Shown here piece after piece: positions 34,697 to 42,756 of a stretch of DNA of 64,000 nt. The notes beneath the pieces were generated by a model. It had not been told where the DNA came from, did no database searches, and was given only the letters and a program-made list of their open reading frames with translations. How positions within the stretch are numbered: position 1 is the first letter of the stretch; each line of letters starts with the position of its first letter. Origin of the DNA: Pseudomonas sp. H1h (lineage in GTDB: Bacteria > Pseudomonadota > Gammaproteobacteria > Pseudomonadales > Pseudomonadaceae); NCBI RefSeq assembly GCF_000633255.1, contig NZ_AYMJ01000025.1, positions 1 through 64,000 on the forward strand, in the 5' to 3' direction. The position numbers and the translations under genes are program-made.

Positions 34697-34731
34697 TTGA
34701 CGGTTTGTACGTAAAAGTCCAGTATGGATTT
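34697..34731 (+). promoter_or_regulatory. Promoter/operator resembling the dauB one
   Basis: TTGACG (34697-34702), 17 bp, then CAGTAT (34720-34725). The stretch TAAAAGTCCA spanning the -10 is identical to that in the dauB promoter, and both continue into an imperfect AGTC-N7-GA(C/T)T dyad. It is about 85 bp before the binding-protein start. Confidence 0.55.
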
Positions 34732-34813
34732 ACAAGTACAAAAAACTGTCTCCCTCCGTTCCAGCTCTTTCTTCTGTCTTGCCAAACCAACAACAACCCG
34801 CGAGAGAACGAAC

Positions 34814-35590
34814 ATGAAGAAACTCCCCCTCATCACCGGTCTGGCCCTGAGCCTGTTGGCGTGCACCAGTGCTTTTGCCGCCGAGAAAACCTTGCGTATC
34901 GGCATTGAAGCGGCTTATCCGCCGTTCGCCTCGAAAACCGACAAAGGTGAAATTGTCGGTTTCGACTATGACATCGGCAATGCCCTGTGCGCGCAGATGA
35001 AAGTCAAGTGCGTCTGGGTCGAGGGTGAGTTCGATGGCCTGATTCCTTCGCTGAAGGTGAAGAAAATCGACATGGCCCTGTCGTCGATGACCATCAACGA
35101 GGACCGCAAGAAGTCGGTGGATTTCACCCACAAGTACTACTTCACCTCGTCGCGACTGGTAATGAAGGACGGTGCTACGGTGGATGATCAGTACGCCAGC
35201 CTCAAGGGCAAGAATGTCGGTGTGCAGCGCGCCACCACCACCGACCGTTATGCCACCGAGGTGTTTGAACCCAAGGGCATCAACGTCAAGCGCTACAGCA
35301 ACAACGAAGAGATCTACATGGACCTGGCGGCCGGGCGGCTGGATGCGATTTTCGCCGACACCATCCCGCTGACGGACTTCCTGTCGATGCCGCGAGGCAA
35401 GGGTTATGCGTTTGTCGGGCCGGAACTGAAAGACCCGAAATACGTGGGCGAGGGCGCGGGGATTGCGGTGCGCAAGGGCAATGGCGAGCTGGTCAGCGAG
35501 TTGAACACAGCCATCGACGGGATTCGTGCCAGTGGCGAATATCAGAAGATTTCCGAGAAGTATTTCAAGTCTGATATCTACGGCGACTGA
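34814..35590 (+). CDS. Periplasmic amino-acid-binding protein (basic amino acid type)
   Basis: A 258-residue ABC-transporter substrate-binding protein with a signal peptide (about residues 1-23, MKKLPLITGLALSLLACTSA). The mature protein begins AAEKTLRIGIEAAYPPFASK, typical of the lysine/arginine/ornithine-binding family. It lies next to dauR-dauA-dauB, as does PA3865 in P. aeruginosa, so a role in D- or L-arginine uptake is likely. No permease or ATPase genes accompany it. Its last 12 codons are repeated twice downstream in a 99-bp tandem array. The ATG at 34814 gives the proper signal peptide. Confidence 0.9.
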   Translation: MKKLPLITGLALSLLACTSAFAAEKTLRIGIEAAYPPFASKTDKGEIVGFDYDIGNALCAQMKVKCVWVEGEFDGLIPSLKVKKIDMALSSMTINEDRKKSVDFTHKYYFTSSRLVMKDGATVDDQYASLKGKNVGVQRATTTDRYATEVFEPKGINVKRYSNNEEIYMDLAAGRLDAIFADTIPLTDFLSMPRGKGYAFVGPELKDPKYVGEGAGIAVRKGNGELVSELNTAIDGIRASGEYQKISEKYFKSDIYGD

Positions 35591-35850
35591 GGAGCCGCCT
35601 TCGGGAGCAAGCCCCCTCCCACAGGGGAGCGCCTTCCAATGTGGGAGATTTGGGAGAAGTATTTCAAGTCTGATATCTACGGCGACTGAGGAGCCGCCTT
35701 CGGGAGCAAGCCCCCTCCCACAGGGGAACGCCTTCCAATGTGGGAGATTTGGGAGAAGTATTTCAAGTCTGATATCCACGGCGACTGAGGGCCCGCCTTC
35801 GGGAGCAAGCCCCCTCCCACAGGGGAACGCCTTCCAATGTGGGAGGGGGC
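35555..35850. repeat. 99-bp tandem repeat, three copies, including the end of the binding-protein gene
   Basis: Units begin GAGAAGTATTTCAAGTCTG at 35555, 35654 and 35753. Each carries the gene's last codons and stop, then a REP of the TTCGGGAGCAAGCCCCCTCC type and GTGGGAG. Copies are nearly identical, so the expansion is recent. The third copy runs into a full inverted REP near 35838-35862. Confidence 0.92.
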
Positions 35851-35893
35851 TTGCTCCCGAAGGGGCCTGATCAGGCAATACAGCTTATGGAGC

Positions 35894-36520
35894 CTAGCCC
35901 TTCAATTCCTTCAAGTGCTTGTAGACCGTCGCCCGCCCCATGTTCAGCACATTGGCCACATAGTTCGAGGCGCTCTTGCCCTTGAAGGCGCCTTCGGCGT
36001 GCAGGGCCAGCACCAGTTCGCGCTTGTGATCGCGGGTCAGCAGATTCAGGCTCAACTGGCGTTCGCGCAGCCAGGCGTGGAGGAAGGTGTTGATCCGTTC
36101 CTGCCAGTCATCGCGAAACAGTGAGTCCGGTTGCGGGATCAGTTTGCTCGGCGACAGGAACAGGTCCAGCGCGGCCTTGGCATTTTCGAACAGCGAAATA
36201 TTCAGGTTGATGCACAGCACTGCCAGCGGCCGGCTTTCGCTGTCGCGCAGCACCGTGCTCAGGCTGCGAATCTTCTGGCCGTCCCAATTGAGCTTTTCGT
36301 ACGGGCCGATGTTGCGGTCGCTGACATCCTCGCTGAGCATGTCTTCGAGTGATGAATCGTCGCCAATCTCGCGTTTGGACAGGTTGTTGGCGATGTAGTC
36401 GACTTTTTGTGTACGCAGGTCGTGCAGCACCACTTCGGCGTGGGGAAAGAACAGCGTGGCGATGGCGTCGGCGACGGCACGGAAGTTATCCAGTGCCGGA
36501 TCGAATTCGGGGGCGGTCAT
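35894..36520 (-). CDS. dauR: YheO/PAS-type transcriptional regulator, probable DauR
   Basis: A 208-residue regulator. A YheO-like PAS domain covers about residues 10-125 (HAEVVLHDLRTQKVDYIANNLSKREIGD), and a C-terminal helix-turn-helix ends in NYVANVLNMGRATVYKHLKELKG. The order with dauA and dauB matches P. aeruginosa, where DauR represses the D-arginine operon and is relieved by arginine. The ATG at 36520 gives MTAPEFDPALDNF; the longer frame has no support. It lies 93 bp after dauA, with a GC-rich hairpin between them. Confidence 0.88.
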   Translation of the reverse strand: MTAPEFDPALDNFRAVADAIATLFFPHAEVVLHDLRTQKVDYIANNLSKREIGDDSSLEDMLSEDVSDRNIGPYEKLNWDGQKIRSLSTVLRDSESRPLAVLCINLNISLFENAKAALDLFLSPSKLIPQPDSLFRDDWQERINTFLHAWLRERQLSLNLLTRDHKRELVLALHAEGAFKGKSASNYVANVLNMGRATVYKHLKELKG

Positions 36521-36546
36521 GTCTGTGGAGCTCCAGGCGGCGTCAA

Positions 36547-36567
36547 CGCCCCCGTGAACAGGGGGCG
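36547..36567 (-). other. GC-rich hairpin between dauA and dauR
   Basis: CGCCCCC and GGGGGCG are separated by seven bases. No T-run follows on the minus strand. It may limit read-through into dauR or protect the upstream message. Confidence 0.5.
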
Positions 36568-36613
36568 CTGCGAGTGTGCCGCAATCCGTTGGGCGCGTCA
36601 TCCGCGAGGGTGC

Positions 36614-37741
36614 TCAGCCCAGCCGGGCAGGGGAGAGCATGGCGCTGCTCAGACCGAACTGCTGCAGCGGCTCAGGCAGCGGCTGACCGCGCAGCAATGC
36701 CGCGCTGGCCTGCCCCATGGCCGGTGAGGTCTGAATGCCATAACCGCCCTGGGCGGCGACCCAGAACAGCCCCGGCACTTGTGGATCGAAGCCGCTGAGC
36801 AGATCGCCGTCCGCGACAAAGCTGCGCAAACCGGCCCAGGTGCGGGTCGGGCGACGGATGCTCAGGGTCGTGGCTTCTTCGATCTGGTAGATGCCCATGG
36901 CGATGTCCAGCTCTTCGGGCTGCACGTCGTGAGGCTCGACCGGGTCGGCGTTGGCCGGCGAACCGAGGAACATCCCGGCGTCGGGTTTCATGTAGAACGA
37001 TTCGTCGAGGCTGACCAGCATCGGCCAGTGGTGAGTGTCGACGCCCTCGGGGCCGGCAAAGATAAAAGCTGCGCGGCGTTTGGGTTGCAGCCCGAGCAAT
37101 TGCGCGCCAGCCAGAGCGCCGATCTTGTCGGCCCAGGCGCCGGCGGCGTTGATCACGACGGGTGCGCTGAAGGTCTGGCCGTTGGTCTGCACTTGCCATT
37201 GGCCATCGGCGTCGCGACTCAGGCCGAGCACTTCGCAATCGGTGTGCACTTCGCCGTTGTTGCGGCGGATGCCGCGCAGGTAACCCTGATGCAGGGCGTC
37301 GGTGTCGATGTCGCTGGCGGTCGGGTCGTAGATCGCACCGTGAACCTTTTCCCGACGCAGAATCGGCAGCCGTGCGCAGGCTTCGTCGGCGCTGAGCAAT
37401 TGCATCTCCGGTACCGTGGCCTTGGCGCTGAGGTACTGGTTGTGCAGTTCGGCGGCGTCACCGGTGAAATCAACAGTCATTTCGCCGCGCGGCGTAAGCA
37501 ATGGGTGCTCGCAGAAGCCGCTTGGCGGATGATCGAAAAATTCACGGCTGGCCAGCGTCAGCGCCCGCACCTGCGGTGTTCCGTACGCAGCGGAGTACAG
37601 CGCCGCCGAGCGTCCGGTGGAGTGGTAGGCCGGGTGCGACTCACGTTCCAGCACAATCACTTTGGCGTGCGGCGACAGCCAGAAACCGGTGGAAGCGCCG
37701 GCAATCCCGCCGCCGATGATGATGAAGTCTGCCTGGCTCAT
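36614..37741 (-). CDS. dauA: FAD-dependent D-arginine dehydrogenase
   Basis: A 375-residue flavoprotein of the DAO family that oxidises D-arginine (and other D-amino acids) to the 2-keto acid. The FAD-binding GGGIAGAS is at about residues 10-17 (MSQADFIIIGGGIAG). HPAYHSTGRSAA and the C-terminal WVAAQGGYGIQTSPAMG are typical of the enzyme. With DauB it racemises D-Arg to L-Arg for catabolism. The start at 37741 excludes an upstream REPIN-derived stretch (THRLREQARSH) that the frame would otherwise include. A REPIN lies between it and dauB. Confidence 0.93.
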   Translation of the reverse strand: MSQADFIIIGGGIAGASTGFWLSPHAKVIVLERESHPAYHSTGRSAALYSAAYGTPQVRALTLASREFFDHPPSGFCEHPLLTPRGEMTVDFTGDAAELHNQYLSAKATVPEMQLLSADEACARLPILRREKVHGAIYDPTASDIDTDALHQGYLRGIRRNNGEVHTDCEVLGLSRDADGQWQVQTNGQTFSAPVVINAAGAWADKIGALAGAQLLGLQPKRRAAFIFAGPEGVDTHHWPMLVSLDESFYMKPDAGMFLGSPANADPVEPHDVQPEELDIAMGIYQIEEATTLSIRRPTRTWAGLRSFVADGDLLSGFDPQVPGLFWVAAQGGYGIQTSPAMGQASAALLRGQPLPEPLQQFGLSSAMLSPARLG

Positions 37742-37789
37742 GAAAGTCTCCGGTGTGGACGCAATATCAAGGAGTTCGCTGATCACCCT

Positions 37790-37877
37790 GTGGGAGCGGG
37801 CTTGCTCGCGAAGGCGGTGTGTCATTCGTTGAATAAATTGCCTGACACGGCCTCTTCGCGAGCAAGCCCGCTCCCAC
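37790..37877. repeat. REPIN between dauB and dauA
   Basis: GTGGGAGCGGGCTTGCTCGC and its exact inverse flank a spacer in the 151-bp gap of the dau operon. Confidence 0.9.
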
Positions 37878-37892
37878 AGGGGATTTGTGGTG

Positions 37893-38837
37893 TTACAGGT
37901 TCAGCTGATAAATCGCATTCGCCAGCGCGATGTCTTCCAGGCCCAGGCCGATTGAACGGAAAAATACGTGACGGTCGTAACCGGGGCGCGGCACTTTTTC
38001 GCTGAGCAGATCGGCCAGGTCACCGACAATTGCTGCCTTGTCCCAGCCATGCTGTTCAGTGGCGAGCAGCATCTCACCGGCCGAGCCCGGCGTGGTCAGC
38101 CGATAGTCGCAGAACACCTTCATGGCGTTGAGGCTCTGTGGCGGTACTTCATGGGCGCGTGGGGCGTTGGTGCTGATCGAGGTGATCAGCGCTGGTTTGC
38201 CTAAGGTGGCCGGATCAATCACCGGCCCGGCGGACGAGGTGCAGAGCATGATCACGTCGGCTTCGGCGAAAGCGGCTTCGCGGCTGTCGGCGATCTTCAG
38301 ATCGGGTGCGATAGCTTTCAAATGTGCCTGAGTTTCGGCGTCTTCGAGCAACGAGGGCGAATACACGCTGATGCTCTGCCAGTCGCGCAGACCTTTCACG
38401 TAATGCAGATGCGCCTGGGCGACCTTGCCGCTGCCGATGATCGCCAGTCGCGTGGCATTCAGCGGCGCGAGGGCGTCGACCGCCACGGCGGTGGTCGCGG
38501 CGGTACGTGCGGTGGTCAGTTCGCCGGCATCGCACAGCAGCAACGGCTGACCGGTTTGCATCGACATCAACAGCGTCCACGCTGTCACCAACGGCCCCTG
38601 TTCTCGAACGATGTACGGTGACGTCTTGACCCCGTACACGCCATCTTCGGCCAGCACACCCAGGTAATTGATGAAGTCGCCGGCACCTTGCGGGAATTCC
38701 ACCAGTTGCTGCGCCGGTTGCACGGCGAGTCCGGCGGCGAGGTCGCGAAACAGTTTGCGCAGGATTTGCGGCACGTCGATGCGTGTCAGCAGCTCGCGAG
38801 CCTGGGCTTGGTCGATCACGTTGGGCTTACTGGGCAT
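37893..38837 (-). CDS. dauB: NAD(P)H-dependent L-arginine dehydrogenase (ornithine cyclodeaminase family)
   Basis: A 314-residue enzyme. In P. aeruginosa DauB reductively aminates 2-ketoarginine to L-arginine, completing D-to-L conversion with DauA. It belongs to the ornithine cyclodeaminase/mu-crystallin family. The Rossmann motif IIGSGKVAQAHL is near residue 135 and the substrate-loop KTSPY near 71. It is the first gene of the dau operon, with a recognisable promoter/operator upstream. Alternative annotation as ornithine cyclodeaminase is possible, but the neighbourhood favours DauB. Confidence 0.9.
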   Translation of the reverse strand: MPSKPNVIDQAQARELLTRIDVPQILRKLFRDLAAGLAVQPAQQLVEFPQGAGDFINYLGVLAEDGVYGVKTSPYIVREQGPLVTAWTLLMSMQTGQPLLLCDAGELTTARTAATTAVAVDALAPLNATRLAIIGSGKVAQAHLHYVKGLRDWQSISVYSPSLLEDAETQAHLKAIAPDLKIADSREAAFAEADVIMLCTSSAGPVIDPATLGKPALITSISTNAPRAHEVPPQSLNAMKVFCDYRLTTPGSAGEMLLATEQHGWDKAAIVGDLADLLSEKVPRPGYDRHVFFRSIGLGLEDIALANAIYQLNL

Positions 38838-38862
38838 GTCAGGCTCCGGCGTCTAAAAATAA

Positions 38863-38902
38863 ACTAATTAGTCTATTATGGACTTTTAGTTGTCTCTCGC
38901 AA
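38863..38902 (-). promoter_or_regulatory. dauB promoter with dyad operator
   Basis: Reading the minus strand: TTGCGA (38897-38902), 16 bp, CATAAT (38875-38880). AGTC-N7-GACT overlaps the -10, and a perfect ACTAATTAGT palindrome (38863-38872) follows. The placement suits repression by DauR. Confidence 0.65.
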
Positions 38903-38923
38903 GCACCTGATGAAACGCCGGGC

Positions 38924-38957
38924 GAAAAAAAAGCGCAGTCGTTGTCGGCTGCGCTTT
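38924..38957 (-). terminator. Terminator after rhlB
   Basis: AAAGCGCAG and CTGCGCTTT form a 9-bp stem with a T-run on the minus strand (A-run at 38924-38931). It begins 15 bp after the rhlB stop and ends just before the dauB promoter. Confidence 0.9.
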
Positions 38958-38971
38958 CTTTCAAACGTCGC

Positions 38972-40438
38972 TTACTGCGGACGCTTGCGCTCAACTGCAC
39001 GCAACAGATGCGTCGGCGGCGTTTCGCAGCTGATCTTGCGACCGAGCTTCTCTTCGATGGACGGCAACTGGTAGGAGTCGTCCTCACCGGCGAAGCTGAT
39101 CGATACGCCGTCGGCGCCTGCACGACCGGTACGACCGATGCGGTGCACGTAGTCGTCCGGTACTTCTGGCAGGGTGAAGTTGATCACGTGACTGATGCCG
39201 TCGATGTGAATGCCGCGCCCGGCCACGTCGGTCGCGACCAATACGCGGATCTTGCCTTCGCGGAAGCCTTCGAGGGTCTTGATGCGCTTGTGTTGCGGCA
39301 CGTCGCCCGACAGTTGCGCGGCGTTGATGCCGTCACGCACCAGGCGTTCTTCGATGCGCCGTACTTCGTCCTTGCGGTTGGCAAACACGATCACCCGCTC
39401 CCAACCGTTGTCGTTGACCAGGTTGAACAGCAGTTTGTACTTGTCGGCAGCGGCCACGGCGTAGATGTGCTGCTCGACGTTTTCGTTGGCCACGTTGGTG
39501 ACTTCGATTTCTACGATCGCAGGGTCGGTGGTCCATTGCTTGGCCAGGTTCATCACGTCTTCGGTGAAGGTCGCGGAGAACAGCAGGGTCTGGCGCTCGG
39601 ACTTCGGCGGGGTTTGGCGAATGATCTGGCGTACTTGCGGGATGAAACCCATGTCGAGCATGCGGTCGGCTTCGTCCAGCACCATCACTTCGACCATGTC
39701 CAGGTGCACGTCGCCACGCTGGTTGAAGTCGAGCAGACGGCCCGGGGTAGCGACAAGAATGTCGCAATGGCGGGCTTCGAGGTGCTTGAGCTGCTTGTCG
39801 AAGTCCATGCCGCCGACGAACGTCATGACGTTCAGGCCGGTGTACTTGGTCAGGTCAGCGGCGTCCTTGGCGATCTGCACCACCAGCTCGCGGGTCGGCG
39901 CGATGATCAGCGCACGGGGTTCGCCCATGTAGCGCTCTTTTGGCGGTGGGGTCTGCAACAGCTGAGTGATGATCGAGATCAGGAACGCGGCCGTCTTGCC
40001 GGTACCGGTCTGCGCGCGGCCGATGGCGTCTTTGCCGGCGAGGGTGAAACCCAGCACCTGCGCCTGGATCGGCGTGCAGTACGGAAAGCCCAGGTCCTGG
40101 ATGGCGTGCATCAGTTCCGGAGCGAGTTTGAAATCGTGGAAGCGGGTTTTGCCTTCCTGGGGTTCGACGACGAAATCTTCGAGTTTCCAGGGAATGACCG
40201 GTGCCTTGGGCTTGGGTTCGCGACGCGGGCGGGCCGGTTTCGGCGCTTCGGCGCGGACAGGTTCGGCGGCGGTAGCGGGTTGCGGCTCAGGCTTGGGTGT
40301 CGCTAGCGGAGCCGGATGTTCAGCCTTGGGAGCCTCGCTGCGAGGGCCGGGGGCGTGCGACGGCGCACTGGGAACTGGCGCGAGCTGCTCAGCCTCGCTT
40401 TTACCGAACATTTTCTTGAGTGCTTTGAGCACGGTCAT
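38972..40438 (-). CDS. rhlB: DEAD-box RNA helicase, RhlB type
   Basis: A 488-residue ATP-dependent RNA helicase. A low-complexity Pro/Ala-rich N-terminal extension covers about residues 15-85. The core follows: Q motif GFPYCTPIQAQ, motif I AQTGTGKT (142-149), DEAD (255-258), SAT (288-290) and HRIGRTGR (432-439). The position next to dauB matches P. aeruginosa PA3861. RhlB proteins help mRNA decay with RNase E. The first ATG is used (MTVLKALKKMFGK). Confidence 0.92.
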   Translation of the reverse strand: MTVLKALKKMFGKSEAEQLAPVPSAPSHAPGPRSEAPKAEHPAPLATPKPEPQPATAAEPVRAEAPKPARPRREPKPKAPVIPWKLEDFVVEPQEGKTRFHDFKLAPELMHAIQDLGFPYCTPIQAQVLGFTLAGKDAIGRAQTGTGKTAAFLISIITQLLQTPPPKERYMGEPRALIIAPTRELVVQIAKDAADLTKYTGLNVMTFVGGMDFDKQLKHLEARHCDILVATPGRLLDFNQRGDVHLDMVEVMVLDEADRMLDMGFIPQVRQIIRQTPPKSERQTLLFSATFTEDVMNLAKQWTTDPAIVEIEVTNVANENVEQHIYAVAAADKYKLLFNLVNDNGWERVIVFANRKDEVRRIEERLVRDGINAAQLSGDVPQHKRIKTLEGFREGKIRVLVATDVAGRGIHIDGISHVINFTLPEVPDDYVHRIGRTGRAGADGVSISFAGEDDSYQLPSIEEKLGRKISCETPPTHLLRAVERKRPQ

Positions 40439-40534
40439 CTCATCAATTGGTTAAGGAATGTACGCCGGCCAGTGTAATGCAAGAAGCGGGCTCGGCGTAG
40501 TGGGATGATCAAAGGGGTCCGCTCTGCGGCCGAA

Positions 40535-41191
40535 TCAGCGTAGACGCTCGGTCAGCCAGACGCCGATGTCGCGAATTTCTTCGGGTAACACTTCGTGCTC
40601 CATTGGGTATTCCTGCCATGTCACGGTGACACCATGCTGCTTTAAATGCTCGTAGGCACTGCGGCCCATGGAGTTTTGCACCACGCCATCGAACTGGCCG
40701 TGCAGGCATAACGCCGGAATGCGCTGCTGACTGGCGCAAAGCTCCATTTCGTCGGTAAAGGTCGGGGCATAGGTGGACAGGGCAAGTACGCCACCCAACG
40801 GACCTTGCCACTTCAGATAGGCGGTGTGCAGGACGACGGCGCCACCCTGGGAAAACCCGGCGAGGAAAATTCGCGAAGCGTCTATTCCGGCAGCGCGCTG
40901 CACATCGATCAGTTTGACGATGCGCTCGGAGGACTCCTCCAACTGTTCACGATCAATCGCCCGCGCCGGGCTCATGGCCTTTATGTCGTACCAGCTCGGC
41001 ATCGCATAACCACCATTGATGGTCACAGGCAGGGTCGGTGCCTGAGGCAATACAAAGCGCGTGCTCAGCAGGCTTTCCTGCAAGGCTTCGGCTACGGGCA
41101 GGAAGTCATAGCGATCAGCGCCGAGGCCGTGCAGCCAGATCACGCAGGCGTCTGCGGGCTTTACGGGTTCAAGAATCAGGGGCTCGGTCAT
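40535..41191 (-). CDS. estB: Carboxylesterase II (alpha/beta hydrolase)
   Basis: A 218-residue cytoplasmic serine hydrolase of the acyl-protein thioesterase/phospholipase-carboxylesterase family. The triad falls at Ser114 (GFSQG), Asp168 (FDGVV) and His199, the positions known for the crystallised P. fluorescens carboxylesterase. The oxyanion loop is WLHGLGAD. It hydrolyses short acyl esters; the physiological substrate is unclear. P. aeruginosa has the same gene two positions from dauB (PA3859). Confidence 0.92.
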   Translation of the reverse strand: MTEPLILEPVKPADACVIWLHGLGADRYDFLPVAEALQESLLSTRFVLPQAPTLPVTINGGYAMPSWYDIKAMSPARAIDREQLEESSERIVKLIDVQRAAGIDASRIFLAGFSQGGAVVLHTAYLKWQGPLGGVLALSTYAPTFTDEMELCASQQRIPALCLHGQFDGVVQNSMGRSAYEHLKQHGVTVTWQEYPMEHEVLPEEIRDIGVWLTERLR

Positions 41192-41341
41192 GGCTGCTCC
41201 AAAAATGTGCGGGCGCTCTCAATAAGTGCGTGATTTGCGTGCGCGCCCGTTCGATCCGTTAAGAAGATGTCGCAAGGCTACAAGTTTTGCTATTGACCTG
41301 TCGCGCAATCGCTTCAGCAAGCGGTGTGGTACGGGCTTTGC

Positions 41342-41357
41342 TATGGCTCTTTGCGTG
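41342..41357 (+). promoter_or_regulatory. Weak sigma-54 promoter candidate upstream of aapJ
   Basis: TGGCTCTTTGCGTGCA has GG and GC separated by ten bases, with two mismatches to TGGCAC-N5-TTGCA. It would give a ~290-nt leader. Sigma-54 control of such transporters is common in Pseudomonas, but this site is only suggestive. Confidence 0.3.
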
Positions 41358-41562
41358 CAACCGATCTCGCGTGTGGCGGTAACACTATCAGTGTACGTCG
41401 TGCGAAGGGATTGCAAAGAATCCGGTGATGGATGTTCGCCAATGGCCGCTACGGGCAAAGCGAACGTGAAAGGGCTACAGCCCGTTCGGCCGACTGGTGA
41501 GAAGTGAGTTGTCCATGATGTGGATTTTCTCCTACTAGACTCATAGCGAAGGTCTTACGTCG

Positions 41563-41594
41563 GTTGACCCCAAAAAAAGCCAACACGGGTCAAC
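41563..41594 (+). promoter_or_regulatory. Inverted repeat in the aapJ leader
   Basis: GTTGACCC and GGGTCAAC are perfectly complementary across 16 bases, ending 65 bp before the aapJ start. It could be an operator or a leader hairpin. The rest of 41192-41659 shows no gene. Confidence 0.5.
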
Positions 41595-41659
41595 AACGCC
41601 TCAAAAGGGTGCGACTGGACTCAAGCTCCGACACAACAAGAGCAAAACTGGAGGTTTGA

Positions 41660-42691
41660 ATGAAGATGTTGAAATCCACTCTGGCGGTCGTGACTGCAGC
41701 AGCAGTACTCGGCGTCAGCGGGTTCGCTCAGGCGGGTGCAACCCTGGATGCCGTGCAAAAGAAAGGTTTCGTGCAGTGTGGCGTGAGCGACGGTCTGCCG
41801 GGCTTCTCGGTACCGGACGCTTCGGGCAAGATCCTCGGGATCGACGCTGACGTCTGCCGCGCTGTGGCCGCTGCCGTATTCGGCGACGCAACCAAGGTCA
41901 AGTTCAGCCAGTTGAACGCCAAGGAGCGCTTCACCGCGCTGCAGTCCGGCGAAATCGACCTGCTCTCGCGCAACACCACCATGACCAGCTCGCGTGATGC
42001 CGGCATGGGTCTGAAATTCCCGGGCTTCATCACTTACTACGACGGCGTGGGCTTCCTGGCCAACAACAAGCTGGGCGTGAAAAGTGCCAAGGAACTGGAC
42101 GGTGCAACCATCTGCATCCAGGCCGGTACTACTACCGAACTGAACGTATCCGACTACTTCCGCGCCAACGGCCTGAAGTACACCCCGATCACGTTCGACA
42201 CCTCCGATGAAAGCGCCAAGTCGCTGGAATCCGGTCGTTGCGACGTGCTGACCTCCGACAAGTCGCAGCTCTACGCACAACGCAGCAAACTGGCCTCGCC
42301 AAAAGACTACGTGGTGCTGCCGGAAACCATTTCCAAGGAGCCACTGGGCCCGGTCGTGCGTAACGGCGACGACGAGTGGCTGGCGATCGTTCGCTGGGTT
42401 GGCTACGCGCTGCTGAACACTGAAGAAGCCGGCGTGACGTCGAAAAACGTACTGGAAGAAGCCAAGTCCACCAAGAACCCGGACGTTGCTCGTCTGCTGG
42501 GCGCTGACGGTGAATATGGCAAGGACCTGAAACTGCCGAAGGACTGGGTTGTGAAAATCGTTTCGCAGGTCGGTAACTACGGTGAAATCTTCGAGAAAAA
42601 CCTCGGCAAGAGCACTCCGCTGGAAATCGACCGTGGCCTGAACGCGCTGTGGACCAACGGCGGCATTCAGTACGCACCACCAGTGCGCTAA
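41660..42691 (+). CDS. aapJ: General L-amino-acid-binding protein AapJ
   Basis: A 343-residue periplasmic binding protein of the AapJ/BztA family with a signal peptide (about residues 1-25, ending GFAQAGA). The mature N-terminus TLDAVQKKGFVQCGVSDGLPG and LSRNTTMTSSRDAGMGLKF are typical. It delivers acidic and other L-amino acids to AapQM. The ATG follows GGAGG. A stable hairpin separates it from aapQ, so it is probably made in excess over the permease, as usual for binding proteins. Confidence 0.95.
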   Translation: MKMLKSTLAVVTAAAVLGVSGFAQAGATLDAVQKKGFVQCGVSDGLPGFSVPDASGKILGIDADVCRAVAAAVFGDATKVKFSQLNAKERFTALQSGEIDLLSRNTTMTSSRDAGMGLKFPGFITYYDGVGFLANNKLGVKSAKELDGATICIQAGTTTELNVSDYFRANGLKYTPITFDTSDESAKSLESGRCDVLTSDKSQLYAQRSKLASPKDYVVLPETISKEPLGPVVRNGDDEWLAIVRWVGYALLNTEEAGVTSKNVLEEAKSTKNPDVARLLGADGEYGKDLKLPKDWVVKIVSQVGNYGEIFEKNLGKSTPLEIDRGLNALWTNGGIQYAPPVR

Positions 42692-42700
42692 TGGTTCTAT

Positions 42701-42725
42701 CACCCGGCGGGCCAACCGCCGGGTG
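42701..42725 (+). other. Stem-loop between aapJ and aapQ
   Basis: CACCCGGCGG pairs exactly with CCGCCGGGTG across GCCAA, with no immediate T-run. It begins 9 bp after the aapJ stop. This arrangement typically stabilises binding-protein mRNA and lowers read-through. Confidence 0.8.
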
Positions 42726-42756
42726 ATGTTCTGTTCCATTTTTTCCGGGGCACTTC

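Noticed and set aside
35555..35850. Possible CRISPR array
   Set aside because: Units are contiguous 99-bp copies without variable spacers, and no cas genes are nearby.
37742..37825. N-terminal extension of DauA
   Set aside because: It is translated REPIN sequence (THRLREQARSH), and the FAD-binding motif begins normally from the ATG at 37741.
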